A program made the position numbers and the translations under genes. From a bacterium (GTDB lineage: Bacteria > Elusimicrobiota > Elusimicrobia > UBA1565 > UBA9628), in NCBI GenBank assembly GCA_021799485.1, contig JAJZAK010000001.1, positions 98,458 to 162,457 on the forward strand: a stretch of 64,000 bases of DNA. Reading direction: 5' to 3'. Positions 40,800-49,855 of the stretch are shown here, piece by piece. A model generated the notes under the pieces. The model worked only from the letters and a program-made list of their open reading frames with translations, made no database searches and was not told the origin of the DNA. How positions within the stretch are numbered: position 1 is the stretch's first letter; each line of letters begins with the position of its first letter.

Positions 40800-43132
40800 C
40801 AAACCGTCGACTCCGCCGGAGCCGCCTGCGGCAGCGAGCCCAGAGCCGCCAAGCAGCTTCTCAGAGACGCGGCCATTTCCGCAGGCCCCGCATAGCGCTC
40901 GGAGGGAGACTTGGAAAGGGCGCGCATGACGATCTCCTGGGCGCATGGAGGCGATCCAGGATTGAGCTCGGAAAGAGGCACCAGGGAATCATTGGCTATC
41001 CTGTAGACAAGCTCTCCCAGGCCGTCCTGGGGCCTCAGGAATGGGTGCTTGCCGGTCAATAACTCATAGAGGAGGACGCCAATGGAGAAAACGGAGGACG
41101 CCGCATCGAGAGGCTTGCCCAAGACGGCTTCGGGGCTCAAGTAGGCAATTTCTTCCTTTTTCGGCTCGCCGTCCGCCGCGCCGGTTCCCGCCGCCGCGGG
41201 AAGCCCGCCGCCCCAATAATTGAGCAGTTTGGGGCTGTTTCCCGGCCCCATGAAGATGGAGGCGGGATGGACGGCGAAACAGGGAACCCCCGCCTCAAAA
41301 GCGGCCGCCACGGCCTCTCCGATCCCCGCCGCAGCCCGAAGGGTTCCCGCGACGTCCCAAAGAGGGCCCGCCCGAAGGCTGGAGGCGAGAAGCGAGGCCG
41401 TGGACATCTCCGCCGCGAGATAGCCGGCCTTTCCCGCCTCGCCGAAATCAAAAACGTGAAGGAGATTCGGGTGGTCGAGAGACACGAGAGCGGGGCCCTC
41501 GGCGAGAAAGGCCTCGGCGTCGTCCAGGGAGGCGAAGCGGCGAGAGATGATCAAGGCCTCGGCCCCCGTGCGGGAATCCCGCCCCACCCAAGCGGACTGG
41601 CCGCGCCCCAGGATCAGGCCCGGGACATCCCGGAGCTTCTCGTACGGGATGCTTTCGCCGGAGGGCTTCTTTTCGGCGTGCCCATTAAGCGCCGCCGTGC
41701 CGTGGTGGGGCGCGGCCTCCGGGGCGACCCGCGGGAGTTCCATAGCCGGCGTCGGCGATGGGACCGCGGCCGGCGCCATTTCCCGCTTGAGTCCCCGCCT
41801 CCCTAAAAACGCGAACCACGCGACGCGCGCGAAGCCGACCACGAAAGCCGAGGCGAAAATCGCCGACGCAGGCCCGGCCACCTCCATCCAAAAGCCATGC
41901 GCCATGAAGTAGAGCCCCAACACGACCACGCCGCAGGCGAGAAGCCAGGCGATGGCCGCGGCCCAGACCGCCCCCATGAAGGGAAGGACGCCGGCCGCGA
42001 ACAAAGCGGCGAACGCCCAGAGCCCGGCCTCCCACCTCTCTCGCCGGGGCGCTGGAAGAATGAAATTCTTGTCGAGGATATTCTGAAGTGCGTTCGCCGC
42101 CAGCTCGAGCTCCGTCATGGAGCGATCGACGGCGGTCCTATAAAAAGGCTTGGCCTCGGGAGACGACGGCCCCACAAGGACGATCTTATTGTTAAGGGCG
42201 GAAGCGGGAGTTTTGCCGGAAAGAACCTCCCAAGCCGGATATGGAAGAAACGTCCTCGACGGACCATAAAAGTCGATCAGGACGCTTCCCTTGGCCGACA
42301 AGGGGATCTCAAATCCACCGCCGGAAACGCCCCGGCCTGAAACGACGCTCAGCCGATCCAAGAGGAGACCCTGTGACAAGGCGGCGAGCGCCAGCGGAAA
42401 GGACGGAAGCGCCTGATCCGCGAAGCCGAACACCGGAACTTGGCGCCTTACAACCCCGTCCGAATCCCTGGGGAAGCTTAGGACTCCGATTCCGGCGGCG
42501 GCCTGGGAGAAAAGCGGCAGAGGAAGAGTCAAGGAGGCGGCGCGGGGAAGACCGTTCGCGGAAGCGGGTCGGGCAAGCGCCCATGGGAAGGCGCTGGAAA
42601 CCGCCGGAGGGCTAGAGGCCTCGAAGTCGCCAACTCGCGCCGCCAGCAGAACATGTCCCGACTCCTTAATCGCCTGGGCCAGATCCTGGTCCGCATCGAG
42701 CTTCAGGGCCGCCTGGGAAAAAAGCTCGGCGAGACGCCCTCGCCGGTCGATCACCCTGCGGCCGCGCTTAAGCCGCGCGTAAGCCTGAGAAAGATCCTTA
42801 ATCTCGGCAAGCGCCCGCGTATCGGAGGGCGCTGAAAGTTCCAGCAGCAACCCGATCGCCGCCGGCTTCTCAATCGAGATCGCCCGGATGAGATCCGCCC
42901 ATCGCGAGCGGGACCAAGGCCAGGGGCCCAGGCGCGCCTGCGACGCCGCGTCGACCGCGACCAGGGCGATCCTGGGGGATGTCTCCTGGCTCTCGCAGAG
43001 CCTCAGCCCCCAGTCGTAGAGCTTGGCTTCGATCGCCGCAGCCGGCGCCATCGGGGAGCGAAAGGCGGAGAACCATCCCGCGACGATGAGAAGTCCTAGC
43101 GCGCTTTCCACGAATCTCATTTTCTTTCGCAT
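40799..43132 (-). CDS. CHASE2-domain membrane protein with a degenerate Ser/Thr kinase domain (pseudokinase)
   Basis: 777 residues. Seen: an N-terminal membrane helix (about 8-24), an extracytoplasmic CHASE2 sensor (about 36-350; YDWGLRLCESQ, LVAVDAASQARLGPWPW, NNKIVLVGPSSPEAKPF), three membrane helices (about 365-445), and a cytoplasmic kinase-like domain (about 500-770). Kinase landmarks are recognisable but dead: glycine loop LGRGQSAW present; the VAIK Lys is Ser530 (ALIISRR); HRD is FAVHPAS (H622, no Asp); DFG is NYW (638-640); the helix-F Asp is Ser680; SPE replaces APE. GVLLYELLTGKHPF confirms the family. ATG 43132 has AGGAG 11 bases upstream; an earlier ATG lies inside the cspA terminator. 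Confidence 0.92.
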   Translation of the reverse strand: MRKKMRFVESALGLLIVAGWFSAFRSPMAPAAAIEAKLYDWGLRLCESQETSPRIALVAVDAASQARLGPWPWSRSRWADLIRAISIEKPAAIGLLLELSAPSDTRALAEIKDLSQAYARLKRGRRVIDRRGRLAELFSQAALKLDADQDLAQAIKESGHVLLAARVGDFEASSPPAVSSAFPWALARPASANGLPRAASLTLPLPLFSQAAAGIGVLSFPRDSDGVVRRQVPVFGFADQALPSFPLALAALSQGLLLDRLSVVSGRGVSGGGFEIPLSAKGSVLIDFYGPSRTFLPYPAWEVLSGKTPASALNNKIVLVGPSSPEAKPFYRTAVDRSMTELELAANALQNILDKNFILPAPRRERWEAGLWAFAALFAAGVLPFMGAVWAAAIAWLLACGVVVLGLYFMAHGFWMEVAGPASAIFASAFVVGFARVAWFAFLGRRGLKREMAPAAVPSPTPAMELPRVAPEAAPHHGTAALNGHAEKKPSGESIPYEKLRDVPGLILGRGQSAWVGRDSRTGAEALIISRRFASLDDAEAFLAEGPALVSLDHPNLLHVFDFGEAGKAGYLAAEMSTASLLASSLRAGPLWDVAGTLRAAAGIGEAVAAAFEAGVPCFAVHPASIFMGPGNSPKLLNYWGGGLPAAAGTGAADGEPKKEEIAYLSPEAVLGKPLDAASSVFSIGVLLYELLTGKHPFLRPQDGLGELVYRIANDSLVPLSELNPGSPPCAQEIVMRALSKSPSERYAGPAEMAASLRSCLAALGSLPQAAPAESTV

Positions 43133-43157
43133 CGCGCCCGGCTCTCCTTGAAAGATA

Positions 43158-43198
43158 ATAAAAAACAAGGGAGCCCGCCCGCAGAGCGGGCGGGCTCC
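43158..43198 (-). terminator. Rho-independent terminator of the cold-shock gene
   Basis: A perfect 13-bp stem (43170-43182 with 43186-43198) and a 3-base loop, followed on the minus strand by TTGTTTTTTATTATC. It isolates cspA from the downstream CHASE2 gene. Confidence 0.93.
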
Positions 43199-43220
43199 TG
43201 GTCGTACGGCTTAACTTCGG

Positions 43221-43424
43221 CTAGACCTTCTTGACGTTGGCTGCCCGAGGCCCCTTGTCGGTCTGCTGAACCTCAAACTCCACCGCCTGATTCTCGGCGA
43301 GGGAGCGATATCCCTCGGCTAGAATGGCCGAATGATGAACGAACAAATCCTTCGATCCGTCATCCGGCGTGATAAACCCGTAACCTTTCTGATCATTGAA
43401 CCACTTCACACGTCCTGTCGGCAT
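43221..43424 (-). CDS. Cold-shock domain protein
   Basis: 67 residues, standard CSD length. RNP1 is [11 protein letters not shown] and RNP2 is DLFVHHSAI. Binds single-stranded RNA/DNA as an RNA chaperone. The ATG giving MPTGRVKWF is chosen; a GTG five codons earlier adds a non-family extension. The 5' leader (43425 to about 43515) is GC-rich with a CTTCCGGAAG palindrome, and TACAAT on the minus strand near 43509-43514 could be the -10. Long leaders are usual for cold-shock genes. Single-gene transcript with its own terminator. Confidence 0.95.
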   Translation of the reverse strand: MPTGRVKWFNDQKGYGFITPDDGSKDLFVHHSAILAEGYRSLAENQAVEFEVQQTDKGPRAANVKKV

Positions 43425-43687
43425 CTGACTTACTTGCACCTCTCTACCTTGGGATTGCCTTGCCTTGGGGCCCGGCAGTGCCTCCTTCCGGAAGCGTTAA
43501 ACTGATTGTAACACATCCTGGCACCATTCGCCATCCCATTTCCTTTTCCACGAAGGGCCGGAGGCTTGATCCGAGACGTTTTCGAGAGAATAAGGCCTTT
43601 TCTTCAGTCGAGACACTTGCTACAATTCGGAAGCGCCAGGAGGCGCCGTCGTCTAATACCAATAGCCCGCAAGGAGAATCCCACGAC

Positions 43688-43945
43688 ATGGCCAGGAAAC
43701 CGAACGCCGCGTTCATGAAGAAGATGTCGATCAGCCCCGCCCTCGAGAAAGTCATCGGCAAGGGTCCCTACCCGCGCACCGAGGTCGTCAAGAAGCTCTG
43801 GGCCTACATCCGCAAGCACAAATTGCAGGATACGAAGAACAAGCGCATGATCCACGCCGACGAGAACCTCAAGGCTGTTTTCAGCGGCAAGAACTCCGTC
43901 AACATGTTCGAGATGACGAAGCTCGTCAGCAAGCACCTGAACTAA
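43688..43945 (+). CDS. SWIB/MDM2-domain protein
   Basis: 85 residues, almost entirely a SWIB domain: PNAAFMKKMSISPALEKVIG, RTEVVKKLWAYIRKHKLQD, IHADENLKAVFSGKNSVNMFEMTKLVSKHL. In bacteria such stand-alone domains are known in Chlamydiae and several environmental lineages, where a role in DNA topology or nucleoid structure has been suggested; no function is established for this type. AAGGAG lies 11 bases upstream. TACAAT at 43621-43626 may be a -10 element. A terminator follows directly. Confidence 0.92.
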   Translation: MARKPNAAFMKKMSISPALEKVIGKGPYPRTEVVKKLWAYIRKHKLQDTKNKRMIHADENLKAVFSGKNSVNMFEMTKLVSKHLN

Positions 43946-43968
43946 ACCGACCCAAAGTCGCGCCACTT

Positions 43969-43999
43969 AAAAGCCCGGCCCCCAAGGCCGGGCTTTTTT
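43969..43999 (+). terminator. Rho-independent terminator
   Basis: AAAAGCCCGGCC (43969-43980), a CCCAA loop, and GGCCGGGCTTTTTT. It follows the SWIB gene by 23 bases. Confidence 0.93.
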
Positions 44000-44013
44000 A
44001 TTGATAAGATGTC

Positions 44014-44232
44014 ATGGTGACGCAGGGCATCAATAGGAGGGAGTTCCTTGAGAGGCTCATCATGGGTTTGGAGCAGACGATTCAGACCATGAGCTACGAA
44101 ATGCCCTATTACAAGCCAGACAGCCTCGAGCTCAAATACGCGAAGAAATTTCTCGACGCGGCCCAAGAGGGCCTGAAGAAGGCCCAGAAGGAGTTGGCCG
44201 ATCTGCCCGCCGATCCCGGTCCCACCAAGTAA
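44014..44232 (+). CDS. Small hypothetical protein
   Basis: 72 residues (MVTQGINRREFLERLIMGLE start), acidic/basic helical with no signal peptide or membrane segment; about half is one predicted helix (LKYAKKFLDAAQEGLKKAQKELAD). It lies 14 bases after the SWIB terminator with no Shine-Dalgarno sequence; TTGATAAGAT just upstream may serve as a -10 for a leaderless message. It ends 4 bases from the convergent tRNA-Val. Coding is likely from length and composition but function is unknown. Confidence 0.6.
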   Translation: MVTQGINRREFLERLIMGLEQTIQTMSYEMPYYKPDSLELKYAKKFLDAAQEGLKKAQKELADLPADPGPTK

Positions 44233-44235
44233 ATT

Positions 44236-44451
<216 letters not shown>

Positions 44452-44470
44452 CGCCGCCGCGTCCTTGCGC

Positions 44471-44885
44471 CTACTCGTCTCCGCGCGGCTTGAAGCCGAT
44501 CCGGGGCATGGGCTTCTCCGGCGGCTCCATCAGTTCCCGGATGGCGTCGAAAAGCGAGCGGATATGCCTGTCGTGGCTGGCCATCTGGCGTTCAAGCTCC
44601 GCAAGCTTGGCCGCCAACTCCCCATGGGCCGAAACCATCTCCCGCAGCCGCACGAACGCCCGCATGATGGCGATGTTGATTGTTGATTAAGGCGGCACGT
44701 TCACTTTTCAGGACACTTGACAGCATCGCTACGCCCTGTTCCGTAAAAACATACGGGAGCGCACGCCGATCTCCGCCCCAACTTGAAGTGCCAAATTGGC
44801 ATTTCAAGCCCCCCTCGGATTGCTCCGAGAAGGCTCTGGGCTTGGTCCGAAAACGCAGCATCAGCCAGCGAATAAACAGCATCAA
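44471..44885 (-). pseudogene. Broken ORF6N (KilA-N-associated) DNA-binding protein gene
   Basis: Two adjacent frames together encode the C-terminal two thirds of an ORF6N protein: [35 protein letters not shown] (44592-44885), then [33 protein letters not shown] and RIGFKPRGDE (44471-44680). The frame is lost at a 7-base tandem duplication, GTTGATT at 44675-44681 and 44682-44688; deleting one copy restores [11 protein letters not shown] as in the family. The N-terminal ORF6N part is also missing. Such genes belong to phages and plasmids, so this is a relic of transferred DNA. Confidence 0.8.
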
Positions 44886-44937
44886 GGGACCATGTTAGAG
44901 GCCATGACGATGTCAGGCGCTCCCGAATCGCCTTCTG

Positions 44938-46236
44938 CTATTGCCAGGGGGAGTGGGGAGCGCCGGCGGGTGGCGTCAGGTCCTGCTCGGTGGGCACCGT
45001 TCCCTTCGCGAAAAGGGCGTTGAATTCCCCCTCGAAAGCGGAAACGGTTGCCGGGGCGGCGTCGTAGACCGCGTTCTCGAAATTATTCGCCTGGGCGTTT
45101 CCGGAGTAGTTGAAGGAGCCCGTTTCCACCATCTCCCCGTCGAAAATTCCCACCTTGTCGTGCATGACGCCCTTACCGGAAATGCCGGACAAAATTCTCA
45201 CCGGGATTCCCGCGCCCAGCAGAGTCTTGTCCTGGGAATAGGGCGCCTCGGAACGGTCCTGCAAGAAACGAACCTCGACGCCGCGATGGGCGGCCTGGAC
45301 CAAAGCCTGCGCGACCGGCTTGGACGTGAAGGCGAACATCGCTATATCAATCGTCTTTTGGGAGAGACTGATGAGGCTCACGAGCTGGTCCGTCGTCCCG
45401 CCGTTGGGCGAAAAGGTGCAGGAAGGAAAGCTCCGGCCCTTGAAGCTCGGCCCGGAGCCCGTCGCCGCGGGCGGCGTCGTGACCGACGGAGGCGCCACCC
45501 CGTTCTGGGCATCGGCGACGGGTGTCGCGGCGTCCCACATCCACTCCCAATAGTTTTGGAAGGACGCGATGAGGCCCGCATCGGTCCTCGCGATGACGTT
45601 GTTATAGTCGTTGACATTGGAGGATTGCGTCCAGTTATAGGACCCCGTCTCGAGGAGATTCCCGTCGTACACGGCGAATTTATTGTGCATGATCCCGTAA
45701 CTGCCGAAGCCCTTGAGCACGCGGATCGCGACCCCCGCATCGATCAGATCCTGGAGGGCTTGGTCCCGAGTCTTCCCTTGGCCCGGGAAAGTGGTCCCGT
45801 AGTCCATGACGATCTGGACATTGACCCCGCGACGGAAGGCCGCGAGCAGGGCCTGCGAGACGTTCGGGAGGTCCAGCTCGTAGAGCGCCGCCTGGATGGA
45901 CTTCCTGGCGCCGTTGATCTCGCCAACGAGCACGGCCGAGAGATCGGAGCCCTGACCCGTGAAAAGGTTTTCCGCCCCCGAAGCCGCGGGGGGCGTCGGC
46001 TGGACAGTCGCAGACGCCGTCGCCTTCAGGCCCGGCGCCGCGGAGGCGCCTCGGAGATTCTCGACGGCCGCAGGCCGCAGCCGCCCCGAGGCCATCCCTT
46101 CAAGATAGTCCAGCCCCGATCCGCCCCAGTCTCCCGCCATCAAGAGCGCGGATGGGCTCGCGACCGCCAGTACGGTTGCCGCTAGGATCGAGGAACTCCT
46201 CCAACAAAATCGGAATTTCTGCTCCGCTATTTTCAT
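44938..46236 (-). CDS. Exported phospholipase-D-like protein with two HKD motifs
   Basis: 432 residues. An N-terminal membrane/signal segment (SSILAATVLAVASPSALLMA, about 17-36), a linker, and two PLD domains each with an HxK-x4-D-x6-GSxN motif: HNKFAVYDGNLLETGSYN (about 204-221) and HDKVGIFDGEMVETGSFN (about 371-388). Family members are phospholipases, cardiolipin synthases or nucleases; paired HKD motifs with export suggest a periplasmic nuclease or phospholipase. The ATG 46236 (MKIAEQKF) is preferred; no ribosome-binding site is visible. Confidence 0.88.
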   Translation of the reverse strand: MKIAEQKFRFCWRSSSILAATVLAVASPSALLMAGDWGGSGLDYLEGMASGRLRPAAVENLRGASAAPGLKATASATVQPTPPAASGAENLFTGQGSDLSAVLVGEINGARKSIQAALYELDLPNVSQALLAAFRRGVNVQIVMDYGTTFPGQGKTRDQALQDLIDAGVAIRVLKGFGSYGIMHNKFAVYDGNLLETGSYNWTQSSNVNDYNNVIARTDAGLIASFQNYWEWMWDAATPVADAQNGVAPPSVTTPPAATGSGPSFKGRSFPSCTFSPNGGTTDQLVSLISLSQKTIDIAMFAFTSKPVAQALVQAAHRGVEVRFLQDRSEAPYSQDKTLLGAGIPVRILSGISGKGVMHDKVGIFDGEMVETGSFNYSGNAQANNFENAVYDAAPATVSAFEGEFNALFAKGTVPTEQDLTPPAGAPHSPWQ

Positions 46237-46317
46237 AATAAAGACGATACCCCGACGCGCATGCGTCACCAAGGGGCCAAAGGCCCAGGCCCCATGGGGC
46301 CGAAGGTCCCGCTTCGG

Positions 46318-47556
46318 CTATTTGATGAGGACGTCCCCGCGGCCCAAGACTTCGATGACTTCCGGCCTCAAAAAGCGCTCGGGGAGACCCTTCCCTTCCT
46401 TAATTAGTTGCCTGATACGGGTCTGGCTCACCGACTCATGATGTTCTTGGGCATGCGGACACGTCTTATCCGAAGCCATGAAGCCGCATATTCCGCAGTA
46501 AAACAGCTCCCTATAGCGCAGCGCCCGAATGCCGACATCAAACTCGTCGAAGATTTTATGGCCGGCATAGGGATCGTAGAAGCTTCCCAGCCCGGCTTGG
46601 TCGCGCCCGACGATGTAGTGCGTGGCGCCGTAATTCTTGCGCACGATCGCGTAAAAAAGCGCCGCCTTCGGGCCCGCGTAGCGCATCGTGATGGAAAGCG
46701 GCGCCAGCACGACCCGTTCCCGCGGGTAATACCCCTCGATAACGCGGCGGTAAGACTCCATGATAATCTCGGGCTTATAGTCCCCCGCCTTGAGCCGTCC
46801 GATCACCGGATGGATGAAAAGACCGTCGATCTCATCGCGTTCCAGCGCCGCTTTCTGCATGTACTCGTGCGCCAAATGAGGAGGATTCCGGCATTGATAA
46901 GCGGCGATGTTTTTCCAGCCCTTGCTTTCAAATAACGCTCGCGTCTCCCGCGGGGAAAGTTCGGCCGCCCCTGACGGCGCCGCAAGTCTCCGGATCAGCC
47001 GGATTTTTCCCGCGAGAGCGACGCCCCCGTAATGAAGGCCTATGTCGCGGACATTGGGATGGCTTTCATCCGTCGTCCCGTAGACGCCCCGCGCGAATTC
47101 CTCCTTGGAGTACTCGTATTTTTCAACCGCTTCGATCAGCGCGAAGACGCCGCCCCCGCCGTCGATCAATGCGACCTCCTGTCCCGCGCGGATCGAAGCG
47201 GCCTCCTGGCGCGAGAGAGCGAGAATAACCGGGATCGGCCACGGCAGTCCTCCAGGGAGCCTCCCCCGTTTTACGACGGATTCAAAGGTTCGCGAGTCCA
47301 TGAAGCCTTCCAGCGGGGTGTAGGCCCCCAGGGCGATCTTTTCGGCGTCATAGACGAAGTCGTCGAAGAGCCGCAAGGATGGCAGACGCGCCGCGCGCGC
47401 CAAGGCCCGCCGCGACTCTTCGGTGGACATGACGCCGTCCACGAGCGCTCCGCCGTAGGGCGTCCCGAGCGGCCCCGCCTCCTTCCCGCCGCTCTCAGAA
47501 GCCCAAGCGAAGGCAGGGTTTTTTGAAGACTTTCCACTCGCCGCTGGCTTTGTCAT
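46318..47556 (-). CDS. sat: Sulfate adenylyltransferase (ATP sulfurylase, dissimilatory type)
   Basis: 412 residues; interconverts sulfate plus ATP with adenylylsulfate plus pyrophosphate. Seen: PYGGALVD start of the PUA-like domain, AAYQCRNPPHLAHEYMQ (QxRNxxHxxH), VGRDQAGLGSFYDPYA (usual GRDHAG has Gln here), and the zinc site CGICGFMASDKTCPH. This is the homo-oligomeric Sat of sulfate reducers and sulfur oxidisers. It overlaps aprA by 62 bases if the ATG 47556 is used; AAGGAGG at about 47480 lies inside the frame but no standard start follows, so the true start is uncertain. Same operon as aprBA. Confidence 0.94.
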   Translation of the reverse strand: MTKPAASGKSSKNPAFAWASESGGKEAGPLGTPYGGALVDGVMSTEESRRALARAARLPSLRLFDDFVYDAEKIALGAYTPLEGFMDSRTFESVVKRGRLPGGLPWPIPVILALSRQEAASIRAGQEVALIDGGGGVFALIEAVEKYEYSKEEFARGVYGTTDESHPNVRDIGLHYGGVALAGKIRLIRRLAAPSGAAELSPRETRALFESKGWKNIAAYQCRNPPHLAHEYMQKAALERDEIDGLFIHPVIGRLKAGDYKPEIIMESYRRVIEGYYPRERVVLAPLSITMRYAGPKAALFYAIVRKNYGATHYIVGRDQAGLGSFYDPYAGHKIFDEFDVGIRALRYRELFYCGICGFMASDKTCPHAQEHHESVSQTRIRQLIKEGKGLPERFLRPEVIEVLGRGDVLIK

Positions 47557-49321
47557 AAACGGAATTCACGAACACGTCCCAATTCTTGTCGTCAAGCTTC
47601 GGGAAATCGGAGCGGTAACCGTAGCCGGGCCAGCGCGTCTCCTGGCGGAAAAGGGTGTGCCTCAGCAATGTCTCCGCCGTGAGCACGCGATGACGGAGCT
47701 CCCACGCCCTCTGGAGCTGATGCAGGTCCTCGGCCGCGACCCAAGACAAGTCCTCCTTGAGCATCGAGAGGAGCTCGATTCCCCGCCGCAGGAGCGTCGC
47801 GTTCGTCGTGTACATCGAGCCCCATCCTCCCGCGTATTCATCCATGATCTTCTCGAGCCGCACGACCCCCTGAAGGGGATCGATATAGTCGGGAGAGACG
47901 CTGCCTCCCGTGATGAGGCCCCTGGCGAGACGGAAGTTTTCGATGGGCTTATAGATCTCCTCGCGCAAATCCTCCAACGCCTTGTCGGACGCGGCGGGGC
48001 GGTCGCTGGGATGATCTTCGATGAAAGCGACCGCGGCCTTTCCCGCGAGCCGGCCCTCCGTGAAAGAACCCGAGGAGAACTTATGCGCCGATCCCCCGAC
48101 CGTGTCCCCGGCGCCGAAAAGGCCGCGGATCGTCGTCATCCGGTTGTATCCCCAGAAGTAGTCGGCGGGGGAGACATCCTGGGGCCCGCTCGCCCAGGCC
48201 CCCGCGCAGGCGGCGTGGGATCCCATGACATAAGGCTCCGAGGTCTGCAGTTCCGAGGCCCTTTTGGATGGGTTGATGTTCTGCGCGGCCCAAACGAGGG
48301 TCTGGCTCACCGTCATGTCCAGGAAGTCCTCATAGCCGATCGCCTCCTTCTCGGGAGTGTCAAGGATCTCCTCGGTATGCATGTAGATGGGAGCGTTTCC
48401 GGCGCGGATCTCCCGAAGCATGGCGTCGTTGCGCAAACAGGAGGGAAGGGGCTTGGCGTCCGCGTATCGTCCATAAAGTTTTCTCTGCTCGTCGCGATAT
48501 TTGAGCTCGTACTCCTCGCCGTAGGCGTTCGTCGCCCGCGCCTTCAACGTAAGAAACCAGGCGCCCACGGGGCCGTAGCCGTCCTTGAAGCGCGCGACCA
48601 CAAGCCTATTTTCCATCTGCGTCATTTCGGCGCCCGCGTCGATGAGAAGACCATAAGCGGAGCCGGAGCTCCATGGCGCATACCAGGTGCGTCCCGCTCC
48701 CTCCCCAACCGATCTCGGCCGGAAAATGCGCGAGGCGCCTCCCGCCGAGACGATGACGGCCTTCGCCCTGAAGGCCCAGCAGGCCCCGTCCCGCACGTCG
48801 AACCCGACGGCGCCGGCGACCCGCCCCGGATCCCCGGAGTCGGTCAAAAGATGCGTCACCATGATCCGGTTGTAGACCTCGCTCGCGGACTTCGCCGCAG
48901 CTTCCGCCACGATGGGCTTGTAGGATTCCCCGTGGATAAGAACCTGCCACCGCCCCTCCCGCGCGTAGCCCCCGGTCCTGGGGTCGCGCTTGAAGGGAAG
49001 CCCCCAGCTTTCAAAAAGGCGGACGGAGGAGTCGACGTGCCTTGCCATGTCGAACTCGAGGTCCTCCCGGACAAGTCCCATCATGTCGTTTCTCGCGTAG
49101 CGCACGAAATCCTCGGGGGCGTTCTCGCCCTCCCGGACCCCCAGGTAGCAGTTGATCGCCGAGAGCCCCATCGCGACGGCGCCGCTCCTCTCGATGCTCG
49201 CCTTTTCGACGAGGACGATCTTGAGGCCTCTCCCCCAATGGCGAGCCTCGTAGGCCGCGCCGCATCCGGCCATCCCGCCGCCGAGGATCAAGACGTCGCT
49301 GTCTATGACTTTCGCTTCCAT
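47495..49321 (-). CDS. aprA: Adenylylsulfate reductase alpha subunit
   Basis: 608 residues, flavoprotein of the fumarate reductase/succinate dehydrogenase fold. Seen: the FAD motif VLILGGGMAGCGAAYEA, ERSGAVAMGLSAINCYLG, DMMGLVREDL, GAGRTWYAPWSSGSAYGL and the WPGYGYRSDFPKLDD C-terminal region, diagnostic of AprA. Reduces adenylylsulfate to sulfite and AMP, or runs in reverse in sulfur oxidisers. It overlaps the aprB end by 19 bases and sat by up to 62, so the order aprB-aprA-sat is one transcript. No dsrAB, qmo or hdr genes are in the window, so direction is unknown. Confidence 0.96.
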   Translation of the reverse strand: MEAKVIDSDVLILGGGMAGCGAAYEARHWGRGLKIVLVEKASIERSGAVAMGLSAINCYLGVREGENAPEDFVRYARNDMMGLVREDLEFDMARHVDSSVRLFESWGLPFKRDPRTGGYAREGRWQVLIHGESYKPIVAEAAAKSASEVYNRIMVTHLLTDSGDPGRVAGAVGFDVRDGACWAFRAKAVIVSAGGASRIFRPRSVGEGAGRTWYAPWSSGSAYGLLIDAGAEMTQMENRLVVARFKDGYGPVGAWFLTLKARATNAYGEEYELKYRDEQRKLYGRYADAKPLPSCLRNDAMLREIRAGNAPIYMHTEEILDTPEKEAIGYEDFLDMTVSQTLVWAAQNINPSKRASELQTSEPYVMGSHAACAGAWASGPQDVSPADYFWGYNRMTTIRGLFGAGDTVGGSAHKFSSGSFTEGRLAGKAAVAFIEDHPSDRPAASDKALEDLREEIYKPIENFRLARGLITGGSVSPDYIDPLQGVVRLEKIMDEYAGGWGSMYTTNATLLRRGIELLSMLKEDLSWVAAEDLHQLQRAWELRHRVLTAETLLRHTLFRQETRWPGYGYRSDFPKLDDKNWDVFVNSVYDKASGEWKVFKKPCLRLGF

Positions 49322-49752
49322 CGTTCTCGTTGAAGAAGATTTTCTTCGCCCTCATTGGAGAGGCGCTGAGAGCGTCGATCCGCGTCCTCCGGCGGCTTTA
49401 ATTCCAGCGGGGATTTGATCGAGCCCCACGGCGTGGTCCTGATCGGGAAGGCGAATTCCTTTCTCGTTCCGTCGCGATAAAGAATCGTCCATTCAATGAC
49501 GTTGCGTTCCTTATCTCGAATCACGCTCAACGAGGATCCCAAGGGGGCGAAATCCGCGTAGCCCCGAACGCCGATCGCCCGCGGACGGCATTCCTTGACG
49601 CAGGAACAGCATTCCCAGCAGTAATTGGGCTCGGAATTGAAAGCTTTTTTATCCGGAGAGCCGCCGGGCAAAAAGCGCATGATATCCGATGGACAAATAT
49701 CGACGCACTTGCCGCAACCCTCGCATTTCGATGCGTAAACAAAAGTGGGCAT
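49303..49752 (-). CDS. aprB: Adenylylsulfate reductase beta subunit (two [4Fe-4S] ferredoxin)
   Basis: 149 residues starting MPTFVYASKCEGCGKC, as in AprB. Cluster Cys: C10, C13, C16, C20 and C45, C48, C51, C55 (with an extra C49). A beta-rich segment follows (WTILYRDGTRKEFAFPIRTT, WGSIKSPLE) that wraps AprA, then a charged tail. Transfers electrons to the AprA flavin. CGGAG lies eight bases before the ATG. A much longer in-frame upstream extension covers the intergenic space and the response regulator antisense and is not used. Confidence 0.96.
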   Translation of the reverse strand: MPTFVYASKCEGCGKCVDICPSDIMRFLPGGSPDKKAFNSEPNYCWECCSCVKECRPRAIGVRGYADFAPLGSSLSVIRDKERNVIEWTILYRDGTRKEFAFPIRTTPWGSIKSPLELKPPEDADRRSQRLSNEGEENLLQRERWKRKS

Positions 49753-49855
49753 GGAGAAGACTCCGGGAATCGCTTCCTTCTCTCCCGTTGCGAAACTGCA
49801 ACATTTAGACCGTATCAGCGCGGCGTCCGGGGATGAAAATGCCATAATTGAAGGG

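Noticed and set aside
43425-43439. GTG start five codons upstream of the cold-shock protein
   Set aside because: The extension is outside the conserved fold and the ATG gives the standard 67-residue domain.
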